From: CAZJBP01 sp964544115
GTDB lineage: Bacteria > Verrucomicrobiota > Kiritimatiellia > UBA8416 > JADHWI01
Direction: 5' to 3'
DNA: 22,955 bases
NCBI GenBank assembly: GCA_964544115.1
Contig: CAZJBP010000043.1
Location: forward strand, 1-22,955
The first letter of the stretch is position 1; each line of letters begins with the position of its first letter. The translations under genes were made by a program, and so were the position numbers. The notes below the pieces were generated by a model, which saw only the letters and a list, made by a program, of their open reading frames with translations, made no database searches and was not told the origin of the DNA. This document shows, one piece after another, positions 1 to 7,197 of this stretch.

Positions 1-381
1 ACCAAGTGGAAGAAGGACACGAACGAGGACGAGGGCTTTCTGGTCGTGCGCTTCAAGAGCGGCGCCTGGTCCACGCTGCGTTTCTCGTCGATCGAAGAGA
101 AGCCGTACCAGGTCTTCAAGGTACTCGGTACGAAGGGGAGCATGGCGCTGGACTTTGGCGCCACGGAGATCACGACCCATCAGGGCGATGACAAGGTGAC
201 CACGCGGATTCCGAACCCCGGGTCCGAAGGGTGGAAGTTCTACCAGAATATCGCGGATCACCTGACGAAGGGCACCGCACTGGTGATCACCCCCGAGTGG
301 TCGCGGCGTCCGATCCACATCCTGGATCTGGCCTGCCAGAGCGCCAAGGCCGGGCGCGCGATGAAGTCGACGTACAAGTAG
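1..381 (+). CDS. Gfo/Idh/MocA family oxidoreductase, 3' end only
   Basis: The reading frame is open from the first base and ends at TAG 379-381, so only about 126 C-terminal residues are present. The fragment has the alpha/beta C-terminal domain pattern of Gfo/Idh/MocA NAD(P)-dependent sugar dehydrogenases: a beta-strand run ending in FKVLGTKGSMALDF and the terminal helix HILDLACQSAKAGRAMKSTY. That ending is typical of the many family copies found in PVC bacteria. The Rossmann NAD-binding domain and catalytic lysine lie outside the window, so substrate and activity cannot be judged. Members oxidise or epimerise free sugars or glycosides, and some prepare 3-keto-glycosides for cleavage. A strong hairpin follows the stop directly. 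An in-frame GTG at 46 is an internal valine, not a start. Confidence 0.85.
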   Translation, partial: TKWKKDTNEDEGFLVVRFKSGAWSTLRFSSIEEKPYQVFKVLGTKGSMALDFGATEITTHQGDDKVTTRIPNPGSEGWKFYQNIADHLTKGTALVITPEWSRRPIHILDLACQSAKAGRAMKSTYK

Positions 382-387
382 CTGACA

Positions 388-421
388 GGGGTGTCAGGGC
401 GCTCGAGAGCCCTGACACCCC
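388..421 (+). terminator. Strong hairpin after the oxidoreductase, terminator-like
   Basis: A perfect 13-bp inverted repeat, GGGGTGTCAGGGC (388-400) and GCCCTGACACCCC (409-421), encloses an 8-nt loop. It begins 7 nt after the stop codon at 381 and ends about 50 nt before the ribosome binding site of the next gene. The flank after it (CCGTTCTCC) is not a T-run, so it is not a textbook intrinsic terminator. It may protect the mRNA 3' end, or terminate without a U-tract. Confidence 0.5.
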
Positions 422-484
422 CGTTCTCCGCGAGGAGGGGCGAGCCCGGCGTCGCGCAGGGCCGTAACCGCAAGGAGGCATGCC

Positions 485-1195
485 GTGCAAAGACACCGGT
501 GGTCAGTTTCAGCGGGTCTTCTGACCGCGCTGCTGGGCGCGCAGGTCGTTTTCTCCTCCTCCATCATTACGACGCCCTACAACGGGGCAGACCGGCTAGT
601 GCTCCATACCGATGCCGGCCCGCACGCGGACGGCTACGGCCCCGGCGGCATGACCGACAACGGTGGCGTGACGTACAAGCAATGGGGCGGGGACCAGCAC
701 ACGCCCTCGATGCTCGACGGGGTATTTAGCGGGGATAAGAATTTTCCCAACTCGATGACCTCCTCGACCCTGGCGAATATGGACAGCCAAGACCCTTCCG
801 GGACCTGGTTTTGGTGGAATGCGCATTTCGACAAGCCTATTGTGATCAGCCACTTTGTCATCCGCACGGCTGACCATTCCAGGGATAGAATACCCGATCA
901 GTTCCAGCTTCGCGGCCTTGACGATTCCGGAAGCTGGCACGTGATCTACCGCTACAACCAGAACGAAGTCGGCGTCACCCCGTGGGGCACGTGGATTGAT
1001 GCCAATACCGATTTTGCGAACAATACTGCGGTCCTGTTCGATGGCGACGGAGTGGATTTCGCCACGCCCGCAGGATACAAGCAGATACGATTTGAGTTGT
1101 TCTCCGCCCTCCACGGCGACGGAGTCGGCATCACGGAGTGGCAGCTGGCTGGCGTGGTGTACAAGCCCGCCGGCGTCTTGCTGATCGCGCGCTGA
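485..1195 (+). CDS. Secreted discoidin-like (F5/8 type C) domain protein
   Basis: A 236-residue protein starting at GTG 485, chosen because AAGGAGG lies at 472-478, 6 nt upstream. The N-terminus (basic MQRHR, then a hydrophobic stretch, then VFSS) reads as a Sec signal peptide of about 25 residues. The remainder looks like a galactose-binding-like jelly roll: WFWWNAHFDKPIVISHFVIRTADHSRDRIPDQFQLRGLDDSGSWHVI in outline, ending in IRFELFSALHGDGVGITEWQL, the usual 'basic strand ... W' close of F5/8C domains. It would bind glycan or a surface and has no catalytic signature. There is no obvious C-terminal anchor or sorting signal after residue 225. The gene converges on the DUF6259 gene with only 9 nt between the stop codons and no clear hairpin there. 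The family assignment rests on motif shape and is moderately certain. Confidence 0.7.
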   Translation: MQRHRWSVSAGLLTALLGAQVVFSSSIITTPYNGADRLVLHTDAGPHADGYGPGGMTDNGGVTYKQWGGDQHTPSMLDGVFSGDKNFPNSMTSSTLANMDSQDPSGTWFWWNAHFDKPIVISHFVIRTADHSRDRIPDQFQLRGLDDSGSWHVIYRYNQNEVGVTPWGTWIDANTDFANNTAVLFDGDGVDFATPAGYKQIRFELFSALHGDGVGITEWQLAGVVYKPAGVLLIAR

Positions 1196-1204
1196 CCTCG
1201 GACG

Positions 1205-3364
1205 TCACTTCGTGCGCCGGATGGAGAGGATGCGGACCTCCAGCGGGCCGAGGGTTTCCTGAAGCGTGGTCGATCCTGCCGGCAGGCGGGTCGGGGCGGT
1301 GGCCTGCGGATGAATTCTCTCACACCAGAAGCCTCCGAAGCGGGGCGCCAGTCCGAATGCGCGCGGGTCCAGGGAGATGGTGACCGCGCTGTCGCGCGTC
1401 CGGCCGTTGGCCAGGACAATCCCTAGGGATCCGTCTTCAGCTTTCCAGACCGAGCCCTGAACGCAGGCGACATCTTGGTATGCCGAGCGGCTTCCGTCAT
1501 CGAGCAACCCGACCAGCTCTCCTTCGACGAGATACTTTACCCCGGCCACGCGGGCGTGAGCGAGGGTCCGGAGATAGGCGCGCTTCTGCTCATGCTCCGG
1601 CAGGAGCAGGTTGAAGCCGAACCAGCCGTTCTGGCAGCCCCAGACAAAATCCCTTCCCATCTCCAGCGCCCATTCCTCGTCGGAAAGCTGCTCCAGCGCG
1701 CCTTCGCGGGATCCGAAGTAGATTGTGTAGCCGGAGTAGACGGCAGGGAGAACGGGAATGGAGAACTTCGAGCGCTCCGTCACGACGAGCAGTTCGTCCA
1801 GGCCGTCCATGTAGGGCTCCGCCGTGCATTCCGACGTGATGAGGACGCTCCGGCCCCGTGACCGCGCAAACGAGCGCACGTTCTTGAGCATCTGGCGATA
1901 TCCGTCAACCCACCACGATCCGCCGCCCAGGGGATGTCCGTGCGTCTCGTCCTTGCAGAGGCACGGCGGCGCGGCGGCGATCTGGTCGATGTAGATCGCG
2001 TTGACGCCCAGGCCGGTGACGACCTGTTCAACGTTCGAGAGGACCGTGTTCTGCCAGAACGGCGTGGCGGGGCACATGGGAGCCTGCTTCACCCCGTTGC
2101 CGTAGCGCTCGTTGAAGAAGCGCCCCGGGCTCCTCTTTGCCGCGTAGGGCGCCAGCTCCGGAAAGTCCGGATGGGATTGGTCGACGATCCGGCCGTTGAT
2201 GTAAGGCATGACGACCAGCCCCATATCGACCATGCCCCGCGCGAGCTTATCCACTCCGGCCTTCGCGGGGAGGAAGTGCGGGTACTGCGTGTCGAAGTCG
2301 GCGACCGGCCAGTTGTACCAGTGGAAGCCCAGCGGAACGCCGAAGTAATCCTGCGCCTCGCGGACCTGGTTGATCATGGTCTCGTGGTCCCCGACGGAAT
2401 TCAGGGTCCAGCCCCATTCCCTCAGCCACAAGCCGATGTTCCGGCCCGCGCGAAGCGTGGCCTTGCCCTTCGATAGTCGACCCTTGGCGGTCCACGGCGC
2501 CGTGACCGCGAACTGGCGATAGATCTTGCAGCCGGTCAGCCAGTCGCCACGGTAGACCCCCAGCATGGCCGCGTAGGGCGCCAGGTAATCCGAGCCAGGC
2601 ACGCCCATGTTCTCCGCGTAGGTTCGGATGCCGTATTCATTGCCCGGCTCGATGATGAACTCCTTGAACCAGGCCCTCGGGTCGTGCGCCGCCATGTAAA
2701 CGCTGTTCGAGCCCTGCGAGGCGCACGCGAACTGCGTCGACATGCCGCGCCAGCCGTCCGGGTAGCGCATGTGAAGGCGGCCTTCGTAGCCCCGGTAGAG
2801 CGAGCCCCAGGTCTCGGCATGCCCGAACGATCCGGCCAGGTCGTAGGTGCCCGCCTCAAGAAAGCCGTTGATCCGGGGGAAGTCCACGGCGCAGAGCCCC
2901 CACGTGCTGGACGGGTTGTCCACCCTGATTCTCCACGAGGCAATTCCGCTCTCGCGCGGCAGTTCGATCACAACCTCCACGGATCCGTCGGCGTCCTTCT
3001 CTCCGAAGGGAAGCTGCGTCCAGCGGAAGGTTGCACGCTGGACGCCGCGCCATGTCCGTGTCACCACGGCCGAGGCATAGGGGTACTGCGTGCTGGAAAG
3101 CCAGGTTGTGCCGGCGTCGTTGGTGAAGAGCGCCTGCCACAGCGTGTGTGAGGCCGGCAGCTCGCGGATGTGTTCCACGCCGGTCACCGCATCGCGCATC
3201 GACGCCAGGCCCGCATGACGCGGCTCAAAGGCCAGCCGCACATGCTCGTTCTGCAGCACCGTCTGCGATTCCTGAGCCGGCGGGCTTTCTGCCCGCCCGT
3301 CGCCGGCGAAGGCGAGCACGATAGAGGTCAAGACAGAGAACGCCCGGGCCAGGGTGCTGCGCAT
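1205..3364 (-). CDS. Secreted DUF6259 protein (putative TIM-barrel glycoside hydrolase)
   Basis: A 719-residue protein starting at ATG 3364, preceded by AAGGAAGG at 5-nt spacing. The start gives a clean signal peptide (MRSTLARAFSVLTSIVLAFA); an upstream in-frame ATG at 3430 would bury it and overlap the small ORF before it. An N-terminal beta-sandwich (about 35-290) precedes a (beta/alpha)8-like domain: LWLREWGW near 312, GFHWYNW near 346, MPYING near 386 and NAIYIDQ near 455-461. D460 and the E512/E516 pair (SECTAEP) sit where GH31/GH36-like enzymes carry catalytic acids, but this is analogy. A C-terminal beta domain closes the protein. I recognise it as DUF6259, which is frequent in Verrucomicrobiota and Lentisphaerota and has no firmly established substrate as far as I know. 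It is the last gene of the minus-strand cluster, 14 nt after the small ORF. Confidence 0.8.
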   Translation of the reverse strand: MRSTLARAFSVLTSIVLAFAGDGRAESPPAQESQTVLQNEHVRLAFEPRHAGLASMRDAVTGVEHIRELPASHTLWQALFTNDAGTTWLSSTQYPYASAVVTRTWRGVQRATFRWTQLPFGEKDADGSVEVVIELPRESGIASWRIRVDNPSSTWGLCAVDFPRINGFLEAGTYDLAGSFGHAETWGSLYRGYEGRLHMRYPDGWRGMSTQFACASQGSNSVYMAAHDPRAWFKEFIIEPGNEYGIRTYAENMGVPGSDYLAPYAAMLGVYRGDWLTGCKIYRQFAVTAPWTAKGRLSKGKATLRAGRNIGLWLREWGWTLNSVGDHETMINQVREAQDYFGVPLGFHWYNWPVADFDTQYPHFLPAKAGVDKLARGMVDMGLVVMPYINGRIVDQSHPDFPELAPYAAKRSPGRFFNERYGNGVKQAPMCPATPFWQNTVLSNVEQVVTGLGVNAIYIDQIAAAPPCLCKDETHGHPLGGGSWWVDGYRQMLKNVRSFARSRGRSVLITSECTAEPYMDGLDELLVVTERSKFSIPVLPAVYSGYTIYFGSREGALEQLSDEEWALEMGRDFVWGCQNGWFGFNLLLPEHEQKRAYLRTLAHARVAGVKYLVEGELVGLLDDGSRSAYQDVACVQGSVWKAEDGSLGIVLANGRTRDSAVTISLDPRAFGLAPRFGGFWCERIHPQATAPTRLPAGSTTLQETLGPLEVRILSIRRTK

Positions 3365-3378
3365 GGAGCCTTCCTTCT

Positions 3379-3525
3379 TCAAGCGCGGCCCCGCTCTTCG
3401 TGCGGACGCGTTCCTGAGCGAAGGATGCACTGACGGTACTCGTCGAGCATGATCCGATAACTCTCCGGCGGCACATCCGGAATGCCGCCCGCAAGAATCA
3501 GGCTCAGCCGGTCTTTGTTGGTCAT
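3379..3525 (-). CDS. Small 48-residue ORF with URO-D-like N-terminal motif
   Basis: ATG 3525 to TGA 3379 encodes 48 residues. It lies between the URO-D gene (stop at 3537, 11 nt upstream, with GAGGCGGG overlapping that stop as a weak ribosome site) and the DUF6259 gene (14 nt downstream). The first 20 residues contain NKDRLSLILAGGIPDVPP. This follows the N-terminal pattern of uroporphyrinogen-decarboxylase-family proteins ('xKERLLxxLxGExPDRVP'), after which similarity to the family is no longer visible. The tail is charged (LDEYRQCILRSGTRPHEERGRA in outline), and there is no signal peptide or membrane segment. It could be a remnant of a second URO-D paralogue, a real coupled micropeptide, or chance coding in a 172-nt spacer. 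Tight spacing on both sides favours translation. Confidence 0.45.
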   Translation of the reverse strand: MTNKDRLSLILAGGIPDVPPESYRIMLDEYRQCILRSGTRPHEERGRA

Positions 3526-3536
3526 GGGGGCCCGCC

Positions 3537-4685
3537 TCAGTATCCGCCGCACTCCAGGCAGGTTTCGTAGACCGCCCGCAGGTTCTCCAGAGGGCAGCGG
3601 GGCGGGAGGTTATTCCCTTCCTGGAGCGAGAAACGGCCCCCCTCCATGATGCCGCTCTGCAGAATCTCCCGCGTGCGCGTAGCGCAGTGGTCCGGCGTGC
3701 CGTGGCTCAGAAGCGCCACGTGAGGGCCGCCGGAGATCTCGACGTCCGGGCCCAGTTCGCGCCGCACCCGGCCAAAATCGATCGGGAATCCGGTGTCGAA
3801 ATTCACGATGCCGAGCTTCTGGTGCAGGATCGGCAGGAGTCGCATCACATCCCCGCACAGGTGGATCGAACGTCGCTGGCTGGCGGGAGTGGTGTCGGAG
3901 ATGGCGCCGTACCACTCCTCGTGCAGGGGGAGGATCAACGCCTCGTACATCTCGGCGCTGAGGAGTTGAATGGAGTCGTCGGCCGCCCAGCCATGGTCGC
4001 CCTTCTTCCACGTGCCGCTCACGTTGGCCAGCGCCTGGTTGCGGGTCACGACGGCGTCGATGATCTTGCGCATGAAGGCCACGGCCTTCTCCGGCTCGGT
4101 GCCGAGGAGGGTGAACAGGTCCGTGCCCATGAGCACGGCGCCGATGGTGACGGGGCCGTCGAAGCCGGCGCCGAACGGCAGGACATCCACCTTGCGCCCG
4201 TGATACGTGAAGTCCCTGGCCGCCTTGAGCATCTCCTCCCGGAAAGCGAGCTTTTCGCGGACCCAGGGGTTGTCGAGCGGCCGGGAGAAATCGCGCCGCA
4301 GGAAGTCGTCGACGTCCGCCTCGGTCATGCAGGGCGTGTTGCTGGGCACCTGTCCCGCGTCGAAGACAACCGGCGCACCGAAATAGGCGCCGTCGTACGT
4401 GTTCATGGTGTCGACGCCACACGACCACATGTCGGGCAGCTTGCTCGACCAGTCGCTCACCTCGTTCAGGACCGTCGCGCGGTATTCCTGGTGGCGCGCC
4501 TGGACCGTGAGGGACACGACCGGGTCCTTGAAGTACTGCTCGAACGTATAGCCCTCGGGGTTGAGCGCCGGGTCCAGCAGGATGACCCGCACGTTCGTAT
4601 TCCAGCGCAGGGGCACGCGGGTGGGCTTGCGAGCCCAATACGAACTCCAGACGGCCTCTTTCTCTCCATCCGTTGGGAATCTCAC
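3537..4685 (-). CDS. Uroporphyrinogen decarboxylase (URO-D) family protein
   Basis: A 382-residue protein starting at GTG 4685, with GAGGAG 7 nt upstream; a nearer ATG is out of frame and stops at once. The fold signature is URO-D superfamily: N-terminal EKEAVWSSYWARKPTRVPL, a central region with FGAGFDGPVTIGAVLMG (171-187), SIHLCGDVMRLLP (273-285) and a C-terminal GGRFSLQEGNNLPPRCPLENL (349-369). HxC at H275/C277 matches two of the three zinc ligands of MtaA-type methylcobamide:CoM methyltransferases (His-x-Cys...Cys). The third Cys, normally in a 'pGCgl' loop, is replaced by G357-N358, with C364 six residues later. It is therefore unlikely to be a haem-pathway HemE and more likely a methyltransferase-like or diverged member. 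It sits in a glycan-degradation cluster, 104 nt after the GH3 gene. Substrate unknown. Confidence 0.8.
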   Translation of the reverse strand: MRFPTDGEKEAVWSSYWARKPTRVPLRWNTNVRVILLDPALNPEGYTFEQYFKDPVVSLTVQARHQEYRATVLNEVSDWSSKLPDMWSCGVDTMNTYDGAYFGAPVVFDAGQVPSNTPCMTEADVDDFLRRDFSRPLDNPWVREKLAFREEMLKAARDFTYHGRKVDVLPFGAGFDGPVTIGAVLMGTDLFTLLGTEPEKAVAFMRKIIDAVVTRNQALANVSGTWKKGDHGWAADDSIQLLSAEMYEALILPLHEEWYGAISDTTPASQRRSIHLCGDVMRLLPILHQKLGIVNFDTGFPIDFGRVRRELGPDVEISGGPHVALLSHGTPDHCATRTREILQSGIMEGGRFSLQEGNNLPPRCPLENLRAVYETCLECGGY

Positions 4686-4789
4686 GGCATCACTCCTCTC
4701 GCGCTAAACACGTCTCCCGCAAGGCCGGAACTGTCGCAGGAGCCGGCTCTGCTGACAAGACAGCAACGCTCAGGGCCGGCGACAAGAGC

Positions 4790-7069
4790 CTATCCCTCGA
4801 TGAGCCGGAACGTGCCGCGCAGGCGGATGTCCTCGGCGGATGCACCGACCATGATCTCGAATTCGCCGGGCTCCACCACGCGCTGCATGGACGCGTTCCA
4901 GAGTGCCAGCGCTTCGGTGGGGATAGCGAACTCCAGCGTCCGGGTTTCGCCCGGCTCGAGCGCGACCTTCTCGAAGCACGCCAGGCGCATGACCGGCGTC
5001 GTGGTCGAGCTGACGAGGTCACGGAAGTAAACCTGCGCCACCTCGCGACCGGCGCGCGCACCCGTGTTGGCCACCGTGAAGCGGACGCGCACGGCGCCGC
5101 TGGTTCCGGCCGCCGGCGCCGCGATCGACAGGCCGTCGTATCCGAACGTGGTGTAGGTGAGGCCGAAGCCGAAGGGCCAGAGCGGGTCGGGCGAAGCGAA
5201 TACGTAGTCGCGGCCCGGTTTCTCCGGCGAGCCGGGCCAATGGTAGAACCCGCGCCCGCTGGGCTTGTAGTCGTACACGGTCGGAATATGGCCCGCGCTC
5301 TGCACAACGGTTACCGGCAGCCGGCCAGACGGGTTGACCCGCCCGAAGAGGATGTCCGCGATCACATGCCCCTGCTGCTCGCCCGGGTAGAAGGCGCTGA
5401 GAATGGCGGGGATCTGCAGTTTCATCCACGGCACGCTGTACGGACGGCCGTGCAGCATGACGACGATGGTCGGCGTGCCGGTGGCATGGATCGCGCGCAC
5501 GAGCTCCTGCTGGACGCCGGGCGGCACGGGGTCGGTGACGTCGAAGCCCTCGCTGACGGTGCCGCCCCAGGGCACGGTGGGATCATCCCAGCTCTCGCGG
5601 CCCATGACCGTGCTGGTGTCTCCGATCACCACGATGGCCACGTCACTGCCCTTGGCGGCGGCGGCGGCGTCAGCAAAGCCCTCGGTGGAGAGCCCGACCA
5701 GGTCGCAGCCTTTCGCGTAGCGGATGTCGACGCGATCGCCGACCAGATCCTTAAGGCCGGTCAGCACGTTGACGCCGTGGCGGTTGCTCTTGCTCCAGGT
5801 GTAGCTTCCGAACTGCACCTGGGCGGCGTTCGGGCCGATGACCGCGATGGACTTGAGCTTGTCGGCGTCGAGCGGCAGCAGGCCATTCTCGTTCTTGAGC
5901 AGGATGACGCATTCCTCGCCGATGCGGCGGCTCAGCGCGACGTGCGTAGGCGTCCGCACGCGCTTCTGGATCGACTCCGGGTCGATCACGCGCCGGTCAT
6001 CAAACAGGCCGGCCATGAACTTGGCCCGCAGGACGCGGCTGACGGCGCGGTCGATCAGGGACTCTGGAATCTTGCCCGAGCTCACGAGGTCTGACAGCTG
6101 CGGGTAACAGTCGGGGCCAGGCGCCTCGATATCGACGCCCGCCTCGAGGGCCAGCGTAGCAGCCACGGCCTTGTCAGCCGCCACCTTGTGAATATCCGCG
6201 CTCATGCCCACGCCGCCCCAGTCCGAGTAGACGTAGCCCTTGAAGCCCCACTCCTTGCGCAACACGTCGGTGAGCAGCCAGCGGTTGGCGTGCGCCGGCA
6301 TGCCGTCGACCTCGCTGTACGCCGGCATGACCGCGAAAATATTGGCTTCCTTGATGGCGGCCTCAAACGCCGGCAGATGCAGAGAGCGGAACTCCCGCTC
6401 TCCGAGCGAGACGGGGCCGATGTTGAGCCCGTTATTCGGCACGCTGTAGGCCGCAAAGTGTTTGGCCATGCACATCACACGGTCCGGCCCGATCCCGGCG
6501 CTGCTGTCGTCGCCCTGCATGCCCTTGACGAACGCGACGCCGAGCCGGGCGGCCAGCGTGGGGCACTCGCCGTAGCACTCCTCGACGCGGCCGCTGCGCG
6601 GGTCGCGCGCCAGGTCAAACAGAGGGCTGAGCGCCTGGCAGATGCCTATAGCCGAGGCCTCCTCGGCAACCACACGGCCCATCTCCTGAACCAGGGGCGG
6701 ATTCCAGGAGGCACCCAGCGCGATGGACTGGGGAAAGATCGTCGAGCCCAGCGCGAGCACCCCGTGCAGGCACTCCGCGCCTGTGAACGCCGGGATGCCC
6801 AGCCGGGTCTTCGTTCGCAGGTAGGCTTGCGAGTCGCGCCAGCGGATGCTGTTCATCAGGGGCTCGTCGCCGCAGTCGGCCCAAAGCATGCCGCAGCTCT
6901 TGCCGGCAAAACTGCTTTCCAGCGACTCGGCGGTGACCCGCCCGTCCTGAATCTCCAGCTTCCCGAACTCGCGCTGTGACATTTGCGCGATCTTCTCGTC
7001 CAGCGTCATGCGCGCCAGCAGGTCGGCGACACGTTGGTCCACAGGCAACAATGGGTCTTGGTAGTTCAT
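4790..7069 (-). CDS. GH3 beta-glucosidase-type glycoside hydrolase
   Basis: A 759-residue, full-length GH3 enzyme. ATG 7069 has GAAGGAG just upstream. The (beta/alpha)8 domain contains AECLHGV (98-104), SPLFDLARDPRSGRVEECYGE (148-168), KHFAAY (203-208), and MPAYSEVDG followed by GYVYSDWGG, where D283 is the expected nucleophile. The alpha/beta sandwich carries GRESWDD (490-496), with E492 a candidate acid/base. A fibronectin-III-like domain with the EVAQVYFRD signature fills the C-terminus. The order is that of three-domain bacterial beta-glucosidases and beta-xylosidases. No signal peptide is seen, so it probably acts on imported oligosaccharides. Its ATG overlaps the TGA of a short upstream frame (ATGA). 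The usual RDPRWGR motif reads RDPRSGR, a change near the -1 subsite that may alter sugar preference. Confidence 0.93.
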   Translation of the reverse strand: MNYQDPLLPVDQRVADLLARMTLDEKIAQMSQREFGKLEIQDGRVTAESLESSFAGKSCGMLWADCGDEPLMNSIRWRDSQAYLRTKTRLGIPAFTGAECLHGVLALGSTIFPQSIALGASWNPPLVQEMGRVVAEEASAIGICQALSPLFDLARDPRSGRVEECYGECPTLAARLGVAFVKGMQGDDSSAGIGPDRVMCMAKHFAAYSVPNNGLNIGPVSLGEREFRSLHLPAFEAAIKEANIFAVMPAYSEVDGMPAHANRWLLTDVLRKEWGFKGYVYSDWGGVGMSADIHKVAADKAVAATLALEAGVDIEAPGPDCYPQLSDLVSSGKIPESLIDRAVSRVLRAKFMAGLFDDRRVIDPESIQKRVRTPTHVALSRRIGEECVILLKNENGLLPLDADKLKSIAVIGPNAAQVQFGSYTWSKSNRHGVNVLTGLKDLVGDRVDIRYAKGCDLVGLSTEGFADAAAAAKGSDVAIVVIGDTSTVMGRESWDDPTVPWGGTVSEGFDVTDPVPPGVQQELVRAIHATGTPTIVVMLHGRPYSVPWMKLQIPAILSAFYPGEQQGHVIADILFGRVNPSGRLPVTVVQSAGHIPTVYDYKPSGRGFYHWPGSPEKPGRDYVFASPDPLWPFGFGLTYTTFGYDGLSIAAPAAGTSGAVRVRFTVANTGARAGREVAQVYFRDLVSSTTTPVMRLACFEKVALEPGETRTLEFAIPTEALALWNASMQRVVEPGEFEIMVGASAEDIRLRGTFRLIEG

Positions 7070-7197
7070 CCGGCTCCTTCGTCTATCCTCACGGTGCAGT
7101 GGCCCGGCTGAAACCCGAGCCCCCTGACCGCCCCGCCTTCTACACCATAACGCAGCGTGGTCACAGCCGAAACGGATAGCCCGGCACGGACGTTCAC
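7066..7197 (-). other. Short open frame coupled to the GH3 start (doubtful)
   Basis: Between the acetylesterase and the GH3 gene, one frame stays open from a GTG at 7197 (or 7200) to TGA 7068-7066, giving 43-44 residues. They include LSVSAVTTLRYGVEGGAV and FQPGHCTVRIDEGAG. The TGA overlaps the GH3 ATG as ATGA, the arrangement of translationally coupled genes, and the GTG pair overlaps the acetylesterase stop. I recognise no family and see no ribosome site for the GTG. It may be a short leader peptide, the degraded end of a lost gene, or chance in GC-rich DNA. No other feature was seen in this 124-nt spacer. Confidence 0.2.

Noticed and set aside
3537..4685. Haem-biosynthesis HemE
   Set aside because: The HxC motif, the C-terminal form and the hydrolase context point to the methyltransferase-like branch of the URO-D superfamily.
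4736..4752. Terminator at the GAGCCGGCTC palindrome between GH3 and URO-D
   Set aside because: Only a 10-bp self-complementary core with no room for a loop and no T-run; likely chance in GC-rich DNA.
4673..6094. 473-residue plus-strand frame opposite the GH3 gene
   Set aside because: Antisense shadow of a full-length GH3 enzyme. The similar frames at 3687-5030 and 21085-22695 are rejected for the same reason.
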